This document shows positions 56,483 to 64,000 of a stretch of DNA of 64,000 bases, piece by piece. Position numbers and translations under genes: made by a program. The DNA lies in the NCBI RefSeq assembly GCF_042653765.1, contig NZ_JBHSEZ010000003.1, positions 1 to 64,000 on the forward strand, read 5' to 3'. The DNA comes from Castellaniella denitrificans. GTDB lineage: Bacteria > Pseudomonadota > Gammaproteobacteria > Burkholderiales > Burkholderiaceae_B. The first letter of the stretch is position 1; every line of letters begins with the position of its first letter. Under the pieces are notes generated by a model. The model did not search any database. It saw only the letters and a list, made by a program, of their open reading frames with translations, and was not told where the DNA came from.

Positions 56483-56484
56483 AT

Positions 56485-58038
56485 TTCGGCCGGCCGGCGG
56501 ACGTCCGGCGCGGCGGCCGCAACCTGATCGGCGACGCCTTCGCGCGGTCCGTGCGCCGCAACCCGGATGGCACGGCCCTGGCGTTCGAGCCGCGCAGCTG
56601 GACCTACGCGGAACTGGACCGGGGCGCCAACCGCGTCGCCCACCGGCTGCTGGCCCTGGGGCTGCGGGCCGGGGACCGGGTGGCCGCCTACGGACGCAAC
56701 TCCGACGCCTACGTCCTGCTGTGGCTGGCCTGCGTCAAGTCGGGCCTGATCCACGTGCCGGTCAACTATGCGCTGCTGGACGCGGAATTGCGCTACATCA
56801 TCGAGCAGTCCGGCGCCCGGGCGCTGTTCCACGACGCCGACCTGGGCCAGTCGATCCAGGCGCTTGGCGGCACGCCGGACTGCGCCTGGCTGGGCACGCT
56901 GACGGGCGGCCGCGACCTCGACGTCCTGGCCTGGGCCCTGGGCGACGGCCCGGAGGCCGCCCCGGACATCGCGCTGGACGAGGAAGCCATCGCCCAGCTG
57001 CTGTACACCTCGGGCACGACGGCCGCGCCCAAGGGCGCCATGATGAGCCACCGGGCGCTCCTGGCCGAATACGCCAGCACGCTCCTGGCAACCGACATCC
57101 GCGGCGAGGACCGTTCGCTGGCCGCCCTGCCGCTGTACCACTCGGCCCAGATGCACGTGTTCCTCATGCCCCAGCTGCTGGTCGGCGCGACGACGCTGCT
57201 GATCCAGGCGCCGCAGCCCGACCGCTGCTTCGAGCTGATCGCGCGCGAACGGGTGACGTCGTTCTTCGCGCCGCCCACGGTCTGGATCGCCTTCCTGCGC
57301 CATCCCGGCTTCGATCCGGCGCGGCTCGCGTCGCTGCGCAAGGGCTACTACGGCGCCTCGATCATGCCGGTGCCGGTGCTCCAGGAACTGGCCCGGCGGT
57401 TGCCGGACCTGCGGCTGTACAACTGCTACGGCCAGAGCGAAATCGCGCCCCTGGCCACGGTGCTGCGTCCCGAAGACCATGCCGAACGCCCCGCCTCGGC
57501 CGGACGGCCCATCTTCAACGTCGAGACCCGCATCGTGGATGCCGACCTGCGCGACATGCCGGCCGGCGAGATGGGTGAAATCGTCCACCGCTCGCCCCAG
57601 CTCATGAGCGGCTACTGGAACAAGCCCGAGGAAACCGCCGCGGCGTTCGCCGGCGGCTGGTTCCATTCCGGGGACGTCGGCCACATGGACGAGGCCGGTT
57701 ATCTGTACGTGACCGACCGCATCAAGGACATCATCAACACCGGCGGCGTCGTGGTGGCCAGCCGCGAAGTCGAGGAATGCCTCTACACCCACCCGGCGGT
57801 GGCGGAAGTCGCCGTCATCGGACTGCCCGACGAGCGCTGGATCGAGGCCGTCACCGCGGTGGTCGCGCTGAAGCGGGACGCCCAGGCCAGCGCGGACGAG
57901 CTCATCGCCCACGTCCACGCGCGACTGGCGCCCTTCAAGGTCCCGAAACGGGTCTTCTTCGTCGAGGACATGCCGCGCAACGCGTCGGGCAAGCTGCTCA
58001 AGCGCGAATTGCGCGACCGCTACGCGGCCGGGGACTGA
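56485..58038 (+). CDS. Acyl-CoA ligase / AMP-binding synthetase (5' end missing)
   Basis: 517 codons remain; the first residues lie in the assembly gap, probably about 15-30 residues. ANL superfamily motifs: A3 LLYTSGTTAAPKGAMMSHRA, A5 YNCYGQSEIAPLA, A7 GWFHSGDVGHMDEAGYL, A8 DRIKDIINTGGVVVASREVE and A10 catalytic Lys in NASGKLLKRELRD. It activates a carboxylic acid to acyl-CoA with ATP, feeding the acyl-CoA dehydrogenase and thiolase upstream. It resembles medium/long-chain FadD-like or aryl ligases such as FcsA; the substrate is open. Frame is read from the first complete codon after the gap. Confidence 0.9.
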   Translation, partial: FGRPADVRRGGRNLIGDAFARSVRRNPDGTALAFEPRSWTYAELDRGANRVAHRLLALGLRAGDRVAAYGRNSDAYVLLWLACVKSGLIHVPVNYALLDAELRYIIEQSGARALFHDADLGQSIQALGGTPDCAWLGTLTGGRDLDVLAWALGDGPEAAPDIALDEEAIAQLLYTSGTTAAPKGAMMSHRALLAEYASTLLATDIRGEDRSLAALPLYHSAQMHVFLMPQLLVGATTLLIQAPQPDRCFELIARERVTSFFAPPTVWIAFLRHPGFDPARLASLRKGYYGASIMPVPVLQELARRLPDLRLYNCYGQSEIAPLATVLRPEDHAERPASAGRPIFNVETRIVDADLRDMPAGEMGEIVHRSPQLMSGYWNKPEETAAAFAGGWFHSGDVGHMDEAGYLYVTDRIKDIINTGGVVVASREVEECLYTHPAVAEVAVIGLPDERWIEAVTAVVALKRDAQASADELIAHVHARLAPFKVPKRVFFVEDMPRNASGKLLKRELRDRYAAGD

Positions 58039-58056
58039 ACCGCGCGGCGCGGCCGC

Positions 58057-59619
58057 TCAGGTTTCATCGGCGGCCTGGGGCGCATCCGTGGCCGGCGCGC
58101 CGGCACTGGCATCGCCCGCGGCCGGCGCGCCGTCATCGGCCGCCGCGTCGCCGGGCTGATCGCTGCCGGGTTGGCCGGTATCGGCGCCGGCATCCGCCCC
58201 GTCCGCCGCCGGCCGAGCGGCCTTGGCGCGCTGCATCACGGCGGCGAAGAAGCCGTCGGTGCCGTGGACGTCGGGGCGCAGCCGCAGGAAGGGGCCGTCC
58301 AGTGCCACCTCGATGCCCCGGTCGGCCAGGATGGCGCCGGCGTCCAGCAGGGAGAATTCCGGGTGCCCGGCCAGGAAGGCTTCGACCTGGCGCTCGTTTT
58401 CCTCGGGCAGGATGCTGCAGCTGGCATACACCAGCCGCCCGCCCGGCATCACGCAGGCGGCGGCGTCGCGCAGGATCGCCGCCTGGGTCTCGCACAGCTG
58501 GGCCAGGGATTCGGGGTGCTGGCGCCATTTCAGGTCGGGATTGCGGCGCAGCGTGCCCAGGCCGCTGCACGGCGCGTCCACCAGCACGCGGTGGGCCTTG
58601 CCCCGCAGCCGCTTGACGCGCTGGTCGTTGCGCTCCGCGATGGCCACCGGCACGATGTTGGACAGGCCGCTGCGCGCGAAGCGCGGCTTGGCCCGGGCCA
58701 GGCGGGCGGCCGACACGTCGAAGGCGTACAGCCGGCCGGTGGAGCGCATCAGCGCGCCCAGCAGCAGGGTCTTGCCCCCCGCCCCGGCGCAGTAGTCGAT
58801 GACCATCTCGCCGCGCCGGGGCGCCACCAGCGCCGCCAGCAGCTGGCTGCCCTCGTCCTGGACCTCGATCTCGCCGCGCTCGAAGGCGCCCCAGCGGTTG
58901 ACGGGCGGGCGCCCCTGGATGCGGATGCCCCAGGGGGAATACGGCGTCGGCCGCGCCGCCCAGCGGGCCTCGGGGCCCTGGGCCCAGGCGGCCAGCAGGG
59001 CCTCGCGCTCGGCCTTGAGCGGATTGATCCGCAGGTCCAGGGGCGCGGGCGCGTTCAGGGCCCGCAGCAGGGATTCGGCATCCGGCAGGGCCGCCAGGCG
59101 TTCGTCCAGCCAATCCGGCATGCTGTGGCGCACCGCCCGGGGCAGGCCGGCGGCGGACAGCGACAGGACGTGGTCCAGCCAGGCGCGTTCCTGCTCGTCC
59201 AGGCCGGTGTCCAGGGTCTCGCGCGGCCAGACGGAGGCCAGGCCCAGCACCGCCAGGCGCCGCGTGCCCGAGCCCGCGCCGATTTCGGCGAACTGGCGGT
59301 AGCGCCGCAGGTGGCGCAGCACGTCGAACACCGCCTCGGCGATCTCGCCCCGGTCGCGCAGCCCGGCGTTGGCGTGCGCGCGGAACCAGTGCGACAGCAC
59401 GGCGTCGGCCGGGTATTTCCATTGCAGGACCTCGCCCAGCACCTGGCGCACCTGCTCGATGCGCGCCGCCGCCATGACGTAGGGCCGCGCGGGCTGGCCC
59501 GCCGCCTGGCCGCGTCCGGCGTCCTTGCCCCGGGGTGCCTGGGCGTCGCGGCCGCCGCCGGCGGCCGCGCGGGCGCGCGGCCGGGAGCGGGATCCGTCCC
59601 GCGTGTCATTCCTGCTCAT
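58057..59619 (-). CDS. RsmB-family (NOP2/Sun) RNA cytosine-C5 methyltransferase
   Basis: 520 residues. A NusB-like helical N-terminal domain (about 50-190) is followed by a SAM-dependent domain: VIDYCAGAGGKTLLLGALM (SAM binding), the catalytic Cys in VLVDAPCSGLGTLRRNPDLKW and the release Cys in RLVYASCSILPEENE. It methylates C967 of 16S rRNA in the RsmB case. Unusual are an N-terminal tail of about 45 residues rich in Arg/Gly/Ala and a C-terminal tail of about 50 residues of Ala/Asp/Gly/Pro repeats after the catalytic domain. The ATG at 59619 overlaps purN by 14 bases; a later in-frame ATG (59475, MAAARIEQVRQ) fits the family start and may be the real one. Confidence 0.85.
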   Translation of the reverse strand: MSRNDTRDGSRSRPRARAAAGGGRDAQAPRGKDAGRGQAAGQPARPYVMAAARIEQVRQVLGEVLQWKYPADAVLSHWFRAHANAGLRDRGEIAEAVFDVLRHLRRYRQFAEIGAGSGTRRLAVLGLASVWPRETLDTGLDEQERAWLDHVLSLSAAGLPRAVRHSMPDWLDERLAALPDAESLLRALNAPAPLDLRINPLKAEREALLAAWAQGPEARWAARPTPYSPWGIRIQGRPPVNRWGAFERGEIEVQDEGSQLLAALVAPRRGEMVIDYCAGAGGKTLLLGALMRSTGRLYAFDVSAARLARAKPRFARSGLSNIVPVAIAERNDQRVKRLRGKAHRVLVDAPCSGLGTLRRNPDLKWRQHPESLAQLCETQAAILRDAAACVMPGGRLVYASCSILPEENERQVEAFLAGHPEFSLLDAGAILADRGIEVALDGPFLRLRPDVHGTDGFFAAVMQRAKAARPAADGADAGADTGQPGSDQPGDAAADDGAPAAGDASAGAPATDAPQAADET

Positions 59620-60295
59620 GATGATCCTCGTTGAAAAGCGCCGGGCCGGCCCAGGCGCGGTGCGGAACGTCCGCGACCGAGACCCGGCCGTCCTCCAGCA
59701 GCCGCACGCGGCCCTGTGCCAGCCAGCGCAGCGCCTGAGCGTAGACCTGGTGTTCGACCGGCAGCAGCCGGGCCGCCAGGGTGTCGGGCGTGTCGCCGGC
59801 CAGCACCGGAATGGCGCCCTGGGCGATGATCGGCCCGTGGTCGAGCACCGGGGTGACGAAATGCACGGTGCAGCCATGCCATTGCACGCCCTGGGCCAGG
59901 GCCTGGGCATGGGTATGCAAACCGGGGAAGGCCGGCAGCAGCGAAGGATGGATGTTGACGATGCGGCCGTCGAAATGGCGCACGAAATCGGCGCCCAGCA
60001 CCCGCATGAAGCCGGCCAGCAGGATGTAGTCGGGCGCCAGGGCGTCCAGCCGTGTCCGCAAGGCGGCGTCGAAGGCTTCGCGGCTGTCGAAGTCGCGGTG
60101 GGACAGGGCTTCGGCGGGCAGGCCGCGCGCGCGCGCCCAGTCCAGCCCCGCCGCGTCGGCGCGGTTGGACAGCACGGTACATATATCGACGGGCAGGCCT
60201 TCGGCCGCGGCGGTCTCGGCCAGCGCCTGCATGTTCGAGCCGCGGCCCGAAATCAGGATGGCCACCCGGATCGGCCGGTCGGGGGAATGCGGCAT
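59606..60295 (-). CDS. purN: Phosphoribosylglycinamide formyltransferase
   Basis: 229 residues. Formyltransferase motifs: VAILISGRGSNMQALAE at the N-terminus (GAR phosphate binding), the catalytic Asn/His in GRIVNIHPSLLPAFPG near residue 115, and Asp in VTPVLDHGPIIAQGAIPV near 150. It formylates glycinamide ribonucleotide with 10-formyl-THF, the third step of purine synthesis. The length matches the family (212 in E. coli), with a short C-terminal tail. It is transcribed toward the RsmB-type gene, overlapping it, and away from ribF. Confidence 0.95.
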   Translation of the reverse strand: MPHSPDRPIRVAILISGRGSNMQALAETAAAEGLPVDICTVLSNRADAAGLDWARARGLPAEALSHRDFDSREAFDAALRTRLDALAPDYILLAGFMRVLGADFVRHFDGRIVNIHPSLLPAFPGLHTHAQALAQGVQWHGCTVHFVTPVLDHGPIIAQGAIPVLAGDTPDTLAARLLPVEHQVYAQALRWLAQGRVRLLEDGRVSVADVPHRAWAGPALFNEDHHEQE

Positions 60296-60377
60296 GCGCG
60301 AGGTCTCCAGTGAAAAAGGAGTGATGACGGCCCGGCGGGAATCCTGGGCGCAAACGTAAAATTGTAAACTCTCGCCT

Positions 60378-61343
60378 GTGAATACCGAACTCCGCCTCTA
60401 CCGCCACCTGCCCCGGCACGATTCGACGGCCCCCAGCGCCGTGACCATCGGCAATTTCGATGGCGTGCACCGGGGCCACCAGGCCATCCTCGCCCAGGTC
60501 CGTGAACGGGCCGGCGCGCTCGGGCTCGTGCCCACCGTGATGACCTTCGCGCCCCACCCGCGCGCCTTCTTCGCCCGCAAGGGCCAGCGTCCGGAACTCA
60601 TTCCCACGCAGATCAGCAGCCTGCGCGACAAGGTCGCCCTGCTCGCCGAACACGGCATGCGGCAGATCGCGGTCCAGCGCTTCGACCAGCGCCTGGCCGA
60701 CATGGGCCCCGAGGACTTCATCCGCCGCCTGCTGGTGCGGGGCCTGAACACCCGCTGGCTGCTGGTCGGCGAGGACTTCCGCTATGGCCACAAGCGCAGC
60801 GGCGACATCGACCTGCTGCGCCGCATGGGACGCGAGCACGGCTTCGAGGTCCGGACCCTGGCCGACGTCGCCGACGACCAGGGCCAGCGCATTTCCAGTT
60901 CCGCGCTGCGCACCGCGCTGGCGGTGGGCAACCTGGAACGCAGCGGCGAACTGCTGGGCGCCCCCTACCGCATCGGCGGGCACGTCATCCACGGCCGCAA
61001 GCTGGGCCGCGACCTGGGTTTCCCGACCCTGAACCTGCGCGTGCCCGAACCCTGCGCGGCGCGCTCCGGCATCTACGTGGTGCGCGTGCACGGGCTGGAC
61101 GAACGCCCCCTGCCGGGCGTGGCCAGCCTGGGCGTGCGCCCCACGGTCACCCGCGACGGCACGCTGTTGCTGGAGACGCACATCCTCGATCGGCGGGTGG
61201 ATGCCTACGGTAAACTGGTGTGCGTCGAATTCCTCGAGTTCCTGCGCGACGAGGAATCCTTTCCCGACCTGACCACCCTGACCGCCGCCATCCGCCAGGA
61301 TGCGCAAGGCGCTCGCGACTATTTTGCCTCCCATGGACTATAG
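60378..61343 (+). CDS. ribF: Bifunctional riboflavin kinase / FAD synthetase
   Basis: 321 residues. The N-terminal nucleotidyltransferase domain has TIGNFDGVHRGHQAIL and the HxGH-like signature, then ISSSALRTAL (the SSS/TxxR motif). The C-terminal flavokinase domain begins GGHVIHGRKLGRDLGFPTLN and continues with RSGIYVVRVHG. It phosphorylates riboflavin to FMN and adenylates it to FAD. GTG 60378 is the start. No FMN riboswitch is seen upstream. It overlaps ileS by 11 bases, the common proteobacterial pairing ribF-ileS. Confidence 0.96.
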   Translation: MNTELRLYRHLPRHDSTAPSAVTIGNFDGVHRGHQAILAQVRERAGALGLVPTVMTFAPHPRAFFARKGQRPELIPTQISSLRDKVALLAEHGMRQIAVQRFDQRLADMGPEDFIRRLLVRGLNTRWLLVGEDFRYGHKRSGDIDLLRRMGREHGFEVRTLADVADDQGQRISSSALRTALAVGNLERSGELLGAPYRIGGHVIHGRKLGRDLGFPTLNLRVPEPCAARSGIYVVRVHGLDERPLPGVASLGVRPTVTRDGTLLLETHILDRRVDAYGKLVCVEFLEFLRDEESFPDLTTLTAAIRQDAQGARDYFASHGL

Positions 61344-64000
61344 AGACACCCTGAACCTGCCCGAATCCCCCTTTCCCATGCGCGGCGACCTGCCCAAGCG
61401 CGAGCCGGGCTGGATCAAGGAGTGGGAGGAAAAAGGCCTGTACAAGCGGCTGCGCGATGCCCGCCAGGGTGCGCCCCTGTTCATCCTGCACGATGGTCCG
61501 CCCTACGCCAACGGCAAGATCCACATCGGCCACGCGGTCAACAAGATCCTCAAGGACATGATCGTCAAGAGCCGCCAGCTCGAAGGATTCGACGCGGTGT
61601 ACGTGCCGGGCTGGGACTGCCACGGCCTGCCGATCGAGAACGCCATCGAGAAGCTGCACGGCCGCAACCTGCCGCGCGACGAGATGCAGGCCAAAAGCCG
61701 CGCCTTCGCCACCGAGCAGATCGCGCAGCAGATGACGGACTTCAAGCGCCTGGGCGTGCTGGGCGACTGGGACCATCCCTACAAGACCATGAACCGCACC
61801 AACGAGGCGCTGGAACTGCGCGCCTTGAAGAAGGTCATGGAACGCGGCTTCGTCTATCGCGGCCTCAAGCCCGTGTACTGGTGCTTCGACTGCGCCTCGT
61901 CGCTGGCCGAGTTCGAGATCGAGTACGCCGACAAGAAAAGCCAGACGCTGGACGTGATGTTCCCGGCCGCCGATCCCGGCAGGCTGGCCGCCGCCTTCGG
62001 CCTGGACAGGCTCGACAAGGAAGCCTTCATCGTCATCTGGACGACCACGGCCTGGACCATCCCCGCCAACCAGGCGCTCAACGTCAACCCGGAACTCGAA
62101 TACAGCCTGGTCGACACCGAACGCGGCCTGCTCATCGTCGCCTCGGCGCTGGTCGAAAAGTGCCTCGAACGCTGGAAACTGCAGGGCAGGGTCGTCGCCA
62201 CGGCCAAGGGCGAAAAGCTCGAACACATGCCCTTCAGGCACCCGCTGGCGCACGTGGACAAGGGCTACGACCGCCTCGCGCCCGTGTACCTGGCCGACTA
62301 TGCCACGGCCGAGGACGGCACCGGCATCGTGCACTCGTCGCCCGCCTACGGCCTGGACGACTTCAACTCCTGCACGGCCAACGGCCTGGCCTACGAGGAC
62401 ATCCTCAATCCCGTGCAGGGCCACGGCGTGTACGCGGACGACCTGCCGCTGTTCGGCGGCCAGCACATCTGGAAGGCCGTACCCGCGATCCTCGACGCAC
62501 TGAAGGCCGCGGACCGCCTGGTGGACACCACCACCATCACCCACAGCTACCCGCACTGCTGGCGCCACAAGACGCCGGTGATCTACCGCGCCGCCGCGCA
62601 GTGGTTCATCCGCATGGACGAGGGCGAGGGCGTGTTCACCGACCCGGCCCAGAAGCCCGCGAAGACGCTGCGCCAGATCGCGCTCGAAGCCATCGAGCAG
62701 ACCGATTTCTACCCCGAGAACGGCAGGATCCGCCTGCGCGACATGATCGCGGGACGGCCCGACTGGTGCATCTCGCGCCAGCGCAGCTGGGGCGTGCCCA
62801 TCCCGTTCTTCCTGCACGTGGACACGGGCGAGCTGCACCCGCGCACGATGGAGATCATCGACCAGGCGGCCGACATGATCGAACAGGGCGGCGTGGAAGC
62901 CTGGAGCCGCGTGACGGCCGAGGACATCCTGGGCGCCGAGGACGCCAGGCACTACACCAAGAGCACCGACATCCTGGAAGTCTGGTTCGACTCGGGCTCC
63001 ACCTTCTGGCACGTGATGCGCGGTTCGCATCCGGCCATGCACCACGACAGCGGCCCCGAGGCCGACCTGTACCTCGAAGGCCACGACCAGCACCGCGGCT
63101 GGTTCCACAGCTCGCTGCTGCTGGCTTCGGCCATCTTCGGCCGCGCGCCCTACCGCGGGCTGCTCACCCACGGCTTCACCGTGGACGGCCAGGGCAAGAA
63201 GATGAGCAAGTCGCTGGGCAACACCGTGGCGCCGCAGGACGTGAGCGGCAAGATGGGCGCCGAGATCATCCGCCTGTGGGTGGCGTCGACCGACTACTCG
63301 GGCGACCTGGGCATCGACGACAAGATCCTGGCGCGCGTGGTGGACAGCTACCGCCGCATCCGCAACACGCTGCGCTTCCTGCTGGCCAACACCAGCGATT
63401 TCGACGCGGCGACGGACGCCGTGGCCTACGAGGATCTGCTGGAGATCGACCGCTACGCCCTGGCGCGCGCGGCCCAGCTGCAAAAGGAGATCCTCGGCCA
63501 CTACCAGGTCTATGAATTCCACCCCGTGGTCGCCAAGCTGCAGCTGTTCTGCTCCGAGGACCTGGGCGGCTTCTACCTCGACGTGCTGAAGGACCGCCTC
63601 TACACCACGGCCCCAAAGAGCCTGGCGCGCCGCAGCGCCCAGACCGCGCTGCACCGGATCACCCACGCGCTGCTGCGCTGGATGGCCCCGTTCCTCTCGT
63701 TCACGGCCGAGGAAGCCTGGAAGATCTTCGGCAGCGGCGACAGCATCTTCCTGGAGACGTTCACCACCCTGCCCGAGGGCGACGAGGCGCTGCGGGCCAA
63801 ATGGACGCGCATCCGCGAAATCCGCGACCAGGTCAACAAGGACATCGAGGCCGTGCGCGCCGAAGGCAAGGTCGGCGCCTCGCTGCAGGCCGAGGTGACC
63901 GTCGCGGCCCAGGCCGAGGACCTGGCCCTGCTGCGATCGCTGGAGGACGACCTGAAGTTCGTCTTCATCACCTCCGCGGCCCGGGCCGTGGCGGGCGACG
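61333..64000 (+). CDS. ileS: Isoleucyl-tRNA synthetase (3' end outside window)
   Basis: 889 codons are in the window and the frame runs off the right edge without a stop, so the C-terminal ~55 residues, including the Zn-binding Cys cluster, are missing. Class I motifs: HIGH in ANGKIHIGHAVNKILKDM near residue 62 and KMSKS in VDGQGKKMSKSLGNTV near 615. The CP1 editing domain contains WTTTAWTIPANQALNVNP near residue 235 and the threonine-rich editing site. It charges tRNA-Ile and edits valine. Start ATG 61333 (MDYRDTLNLPES) lies inside the end of ribF. Confidence 0.97.
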   Translation, partial: MDYRDTLNLPESPFPMRGDLPKREPGWIKEWEEKGLYKRLRDARQGAPLFILHDGPPYANGKIHIGHAVNKILKDMIVKSRQLEGFDAVYVPGWDCHGLPIENAIEKLHGRNLPRDEMQAKSRAFATEQIAQQMTDFKRLGVLGDWDHPYKTMNRTNEALELRALKKVMERGFVYRGLKPVYWCFDCASSLAEFEIEYADKKSQTLDVMFPAADPGRLAAAFGLDRLDKEAFIVIWTTTAWTIPANQALNVNPELEYSLVDTERGLLIVASALVEKCLERWKLQGRVVATAKGEKLEHMPFRHPLAHVDKGYDRLAPVYLADYATAEDGTGIVHSSPAYGLDDFNSCTANGLAYEDILNPVQGHGVYADDLPLFGGQHIWKAVPAILDALKAADRLVDTTTITHSYPHCWRHKTPVIYRAAAQWFIRMDEGEGVFTDPAQKPAKTLRQIALEAIEQTDFYPENGRIRLRDMIAGRPDWCISRQRSWGVPIPFFLHVDTGELHPRTMEIIDQAADMIEQGGVEAWSRVTAEDILGAEDARHYTKSTDILEVWFDSGSTFWHVMRGSHPAMHHDSGPEADLYLEGHDQHRGWFHSSLLLASAIFGRAPYRGLLTHGFTVDGQGKKMSKSLGNTVAPQDVSGKMGAEIIRLWVASTDYSGDLGIDDKILARVVDSYRRIRNTLRFLLANTSDFDAATDAVAYEDLLEIDRYALARAAQLQKEILGHYQVYEFHPVVAKLQLFCSEDLGGFYLDVLKDRLYTTAPKSLARRSAQTALHRITHALLRWMAPFLSFTAEEAWKIFGSGDSIFLETFTTLPEGDEALRAKWTRIREIRDQVNKDIEAVRAEGKVGASLQAEVTVAAQAEDLALLRSLEDDLKFVFITSAARAVAGD

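Noticed and set aside
60296..60377. FMN riboswitch or other leader element before ribF
   Set aside because: Only 82 bases separate purN and ribF and no riboswitch core pattern is visible.
61147..63666. 839-codon open frame on the minus strand opposite ileS
   Set aside because: The opposite frame encodes intact IleRS motifs (HIGH, KMSKS); the minus frame has only low-complexity Val/Gly/His/Gln-rich sequence.

Overview
The window is about 64 kb of GC-rich, densely coding bacterial chromosome. Gene content and order (lolC-lolD, an rpfE-type gene next to recJ, prfB-lysS, tig-clpP-clpX-lon, dapD-dapE-prmB, purN, ribF-ileS) suggest a betaproteobacterium of the order Burkholderiales, most like Alcaligenaceae (Bordetella/Achromobacter relatives). 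This placement is inferred from recognised proteins and synteny; no 16S gene or database match was available. There are no phage genes, CRISPR arrays or rRNA genes, and one tRNA gene.

Layout. 1-2709 (minus): branched-chain 2-oxoacid dehydrogenase genes (E1 alpha, E1 beta, start of E2). 2966-7044: comEC, a small VOC protein and tatD. 7128-11746: lolC/lolD (minus) diverging from rpfE-type gene and recJ (plus). 11794-21386: a block of accessory genes (two DMT exporters, a stand-alone infA, a NitT/TauT-type ABC operon with two binding proteins, a hemerythrin-like protein, a chemoreceptor and a TDT-family transporter) that lies between recJ and prfB. 21546-24224: prfB (with its programmed +1 frameshift) and lysS. 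24337-26826 (minus): iscR-iscS-iscU-iscA under two IscR-type boxes. 27056-29779 (minus): a low-molecular-weight phosphatase and uvrB. A 163-bp MITE-like element sits at 29844-30006. 30039-32175: an aminotransferase and lexA. 32351-38309 (minus): the proteostasis cluster tig-clpP-clpX-lon. 38475-43645 (plus): tRNA-Leu(UAG), dapD, dapE, prmB and a YheS-type ABC-F ATPase. 43761-48277 (plus): a five-gene module joining an AhpD-like protein, an acyl-CoA-dehydrogenase-fold protein and a NrtA/SsuA-type ABC transporter. 48359-52562 (minus): a sterol-desaturase-family hydroxylase, uvrD and an acyl-CoA desaturase. 52644-58038: an AraC-family regulator diverging from an acyl-CoA dehydrogenase/thiolase/acyl-CoA ligase operon interrupted by a 130-base assembly gap. 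58057-64000: rsmB-type methyltransferase and purN (minus), then ribF and ileS (plus, cut by the window end).

The most unusual point is the isc cluster. Its IscU has lost two of the three cluster-ligand cysteines (Leu40 and Ser65), the conserved aspartate (Gln42) and the LPPVK chaperone motif (LAPDK). The operon ends after iscA with no hscB, hscA or fdx, while IscS keeps its catalytic residues and IscR boxes precede iscR. This looks like a remodelled iron-sulfur assembly or sulfur-relay module rather than a standard Isc system. Other points worth attention are the MITE-like element placed against the predicted uvrB promoter, a near-consensus heat-shock promoter followed by a terminator-like hairpin in the lon leader, a palindrome over the infA promoter, and the oxidation-plus-uptake module at 43.8-48.3 kb.
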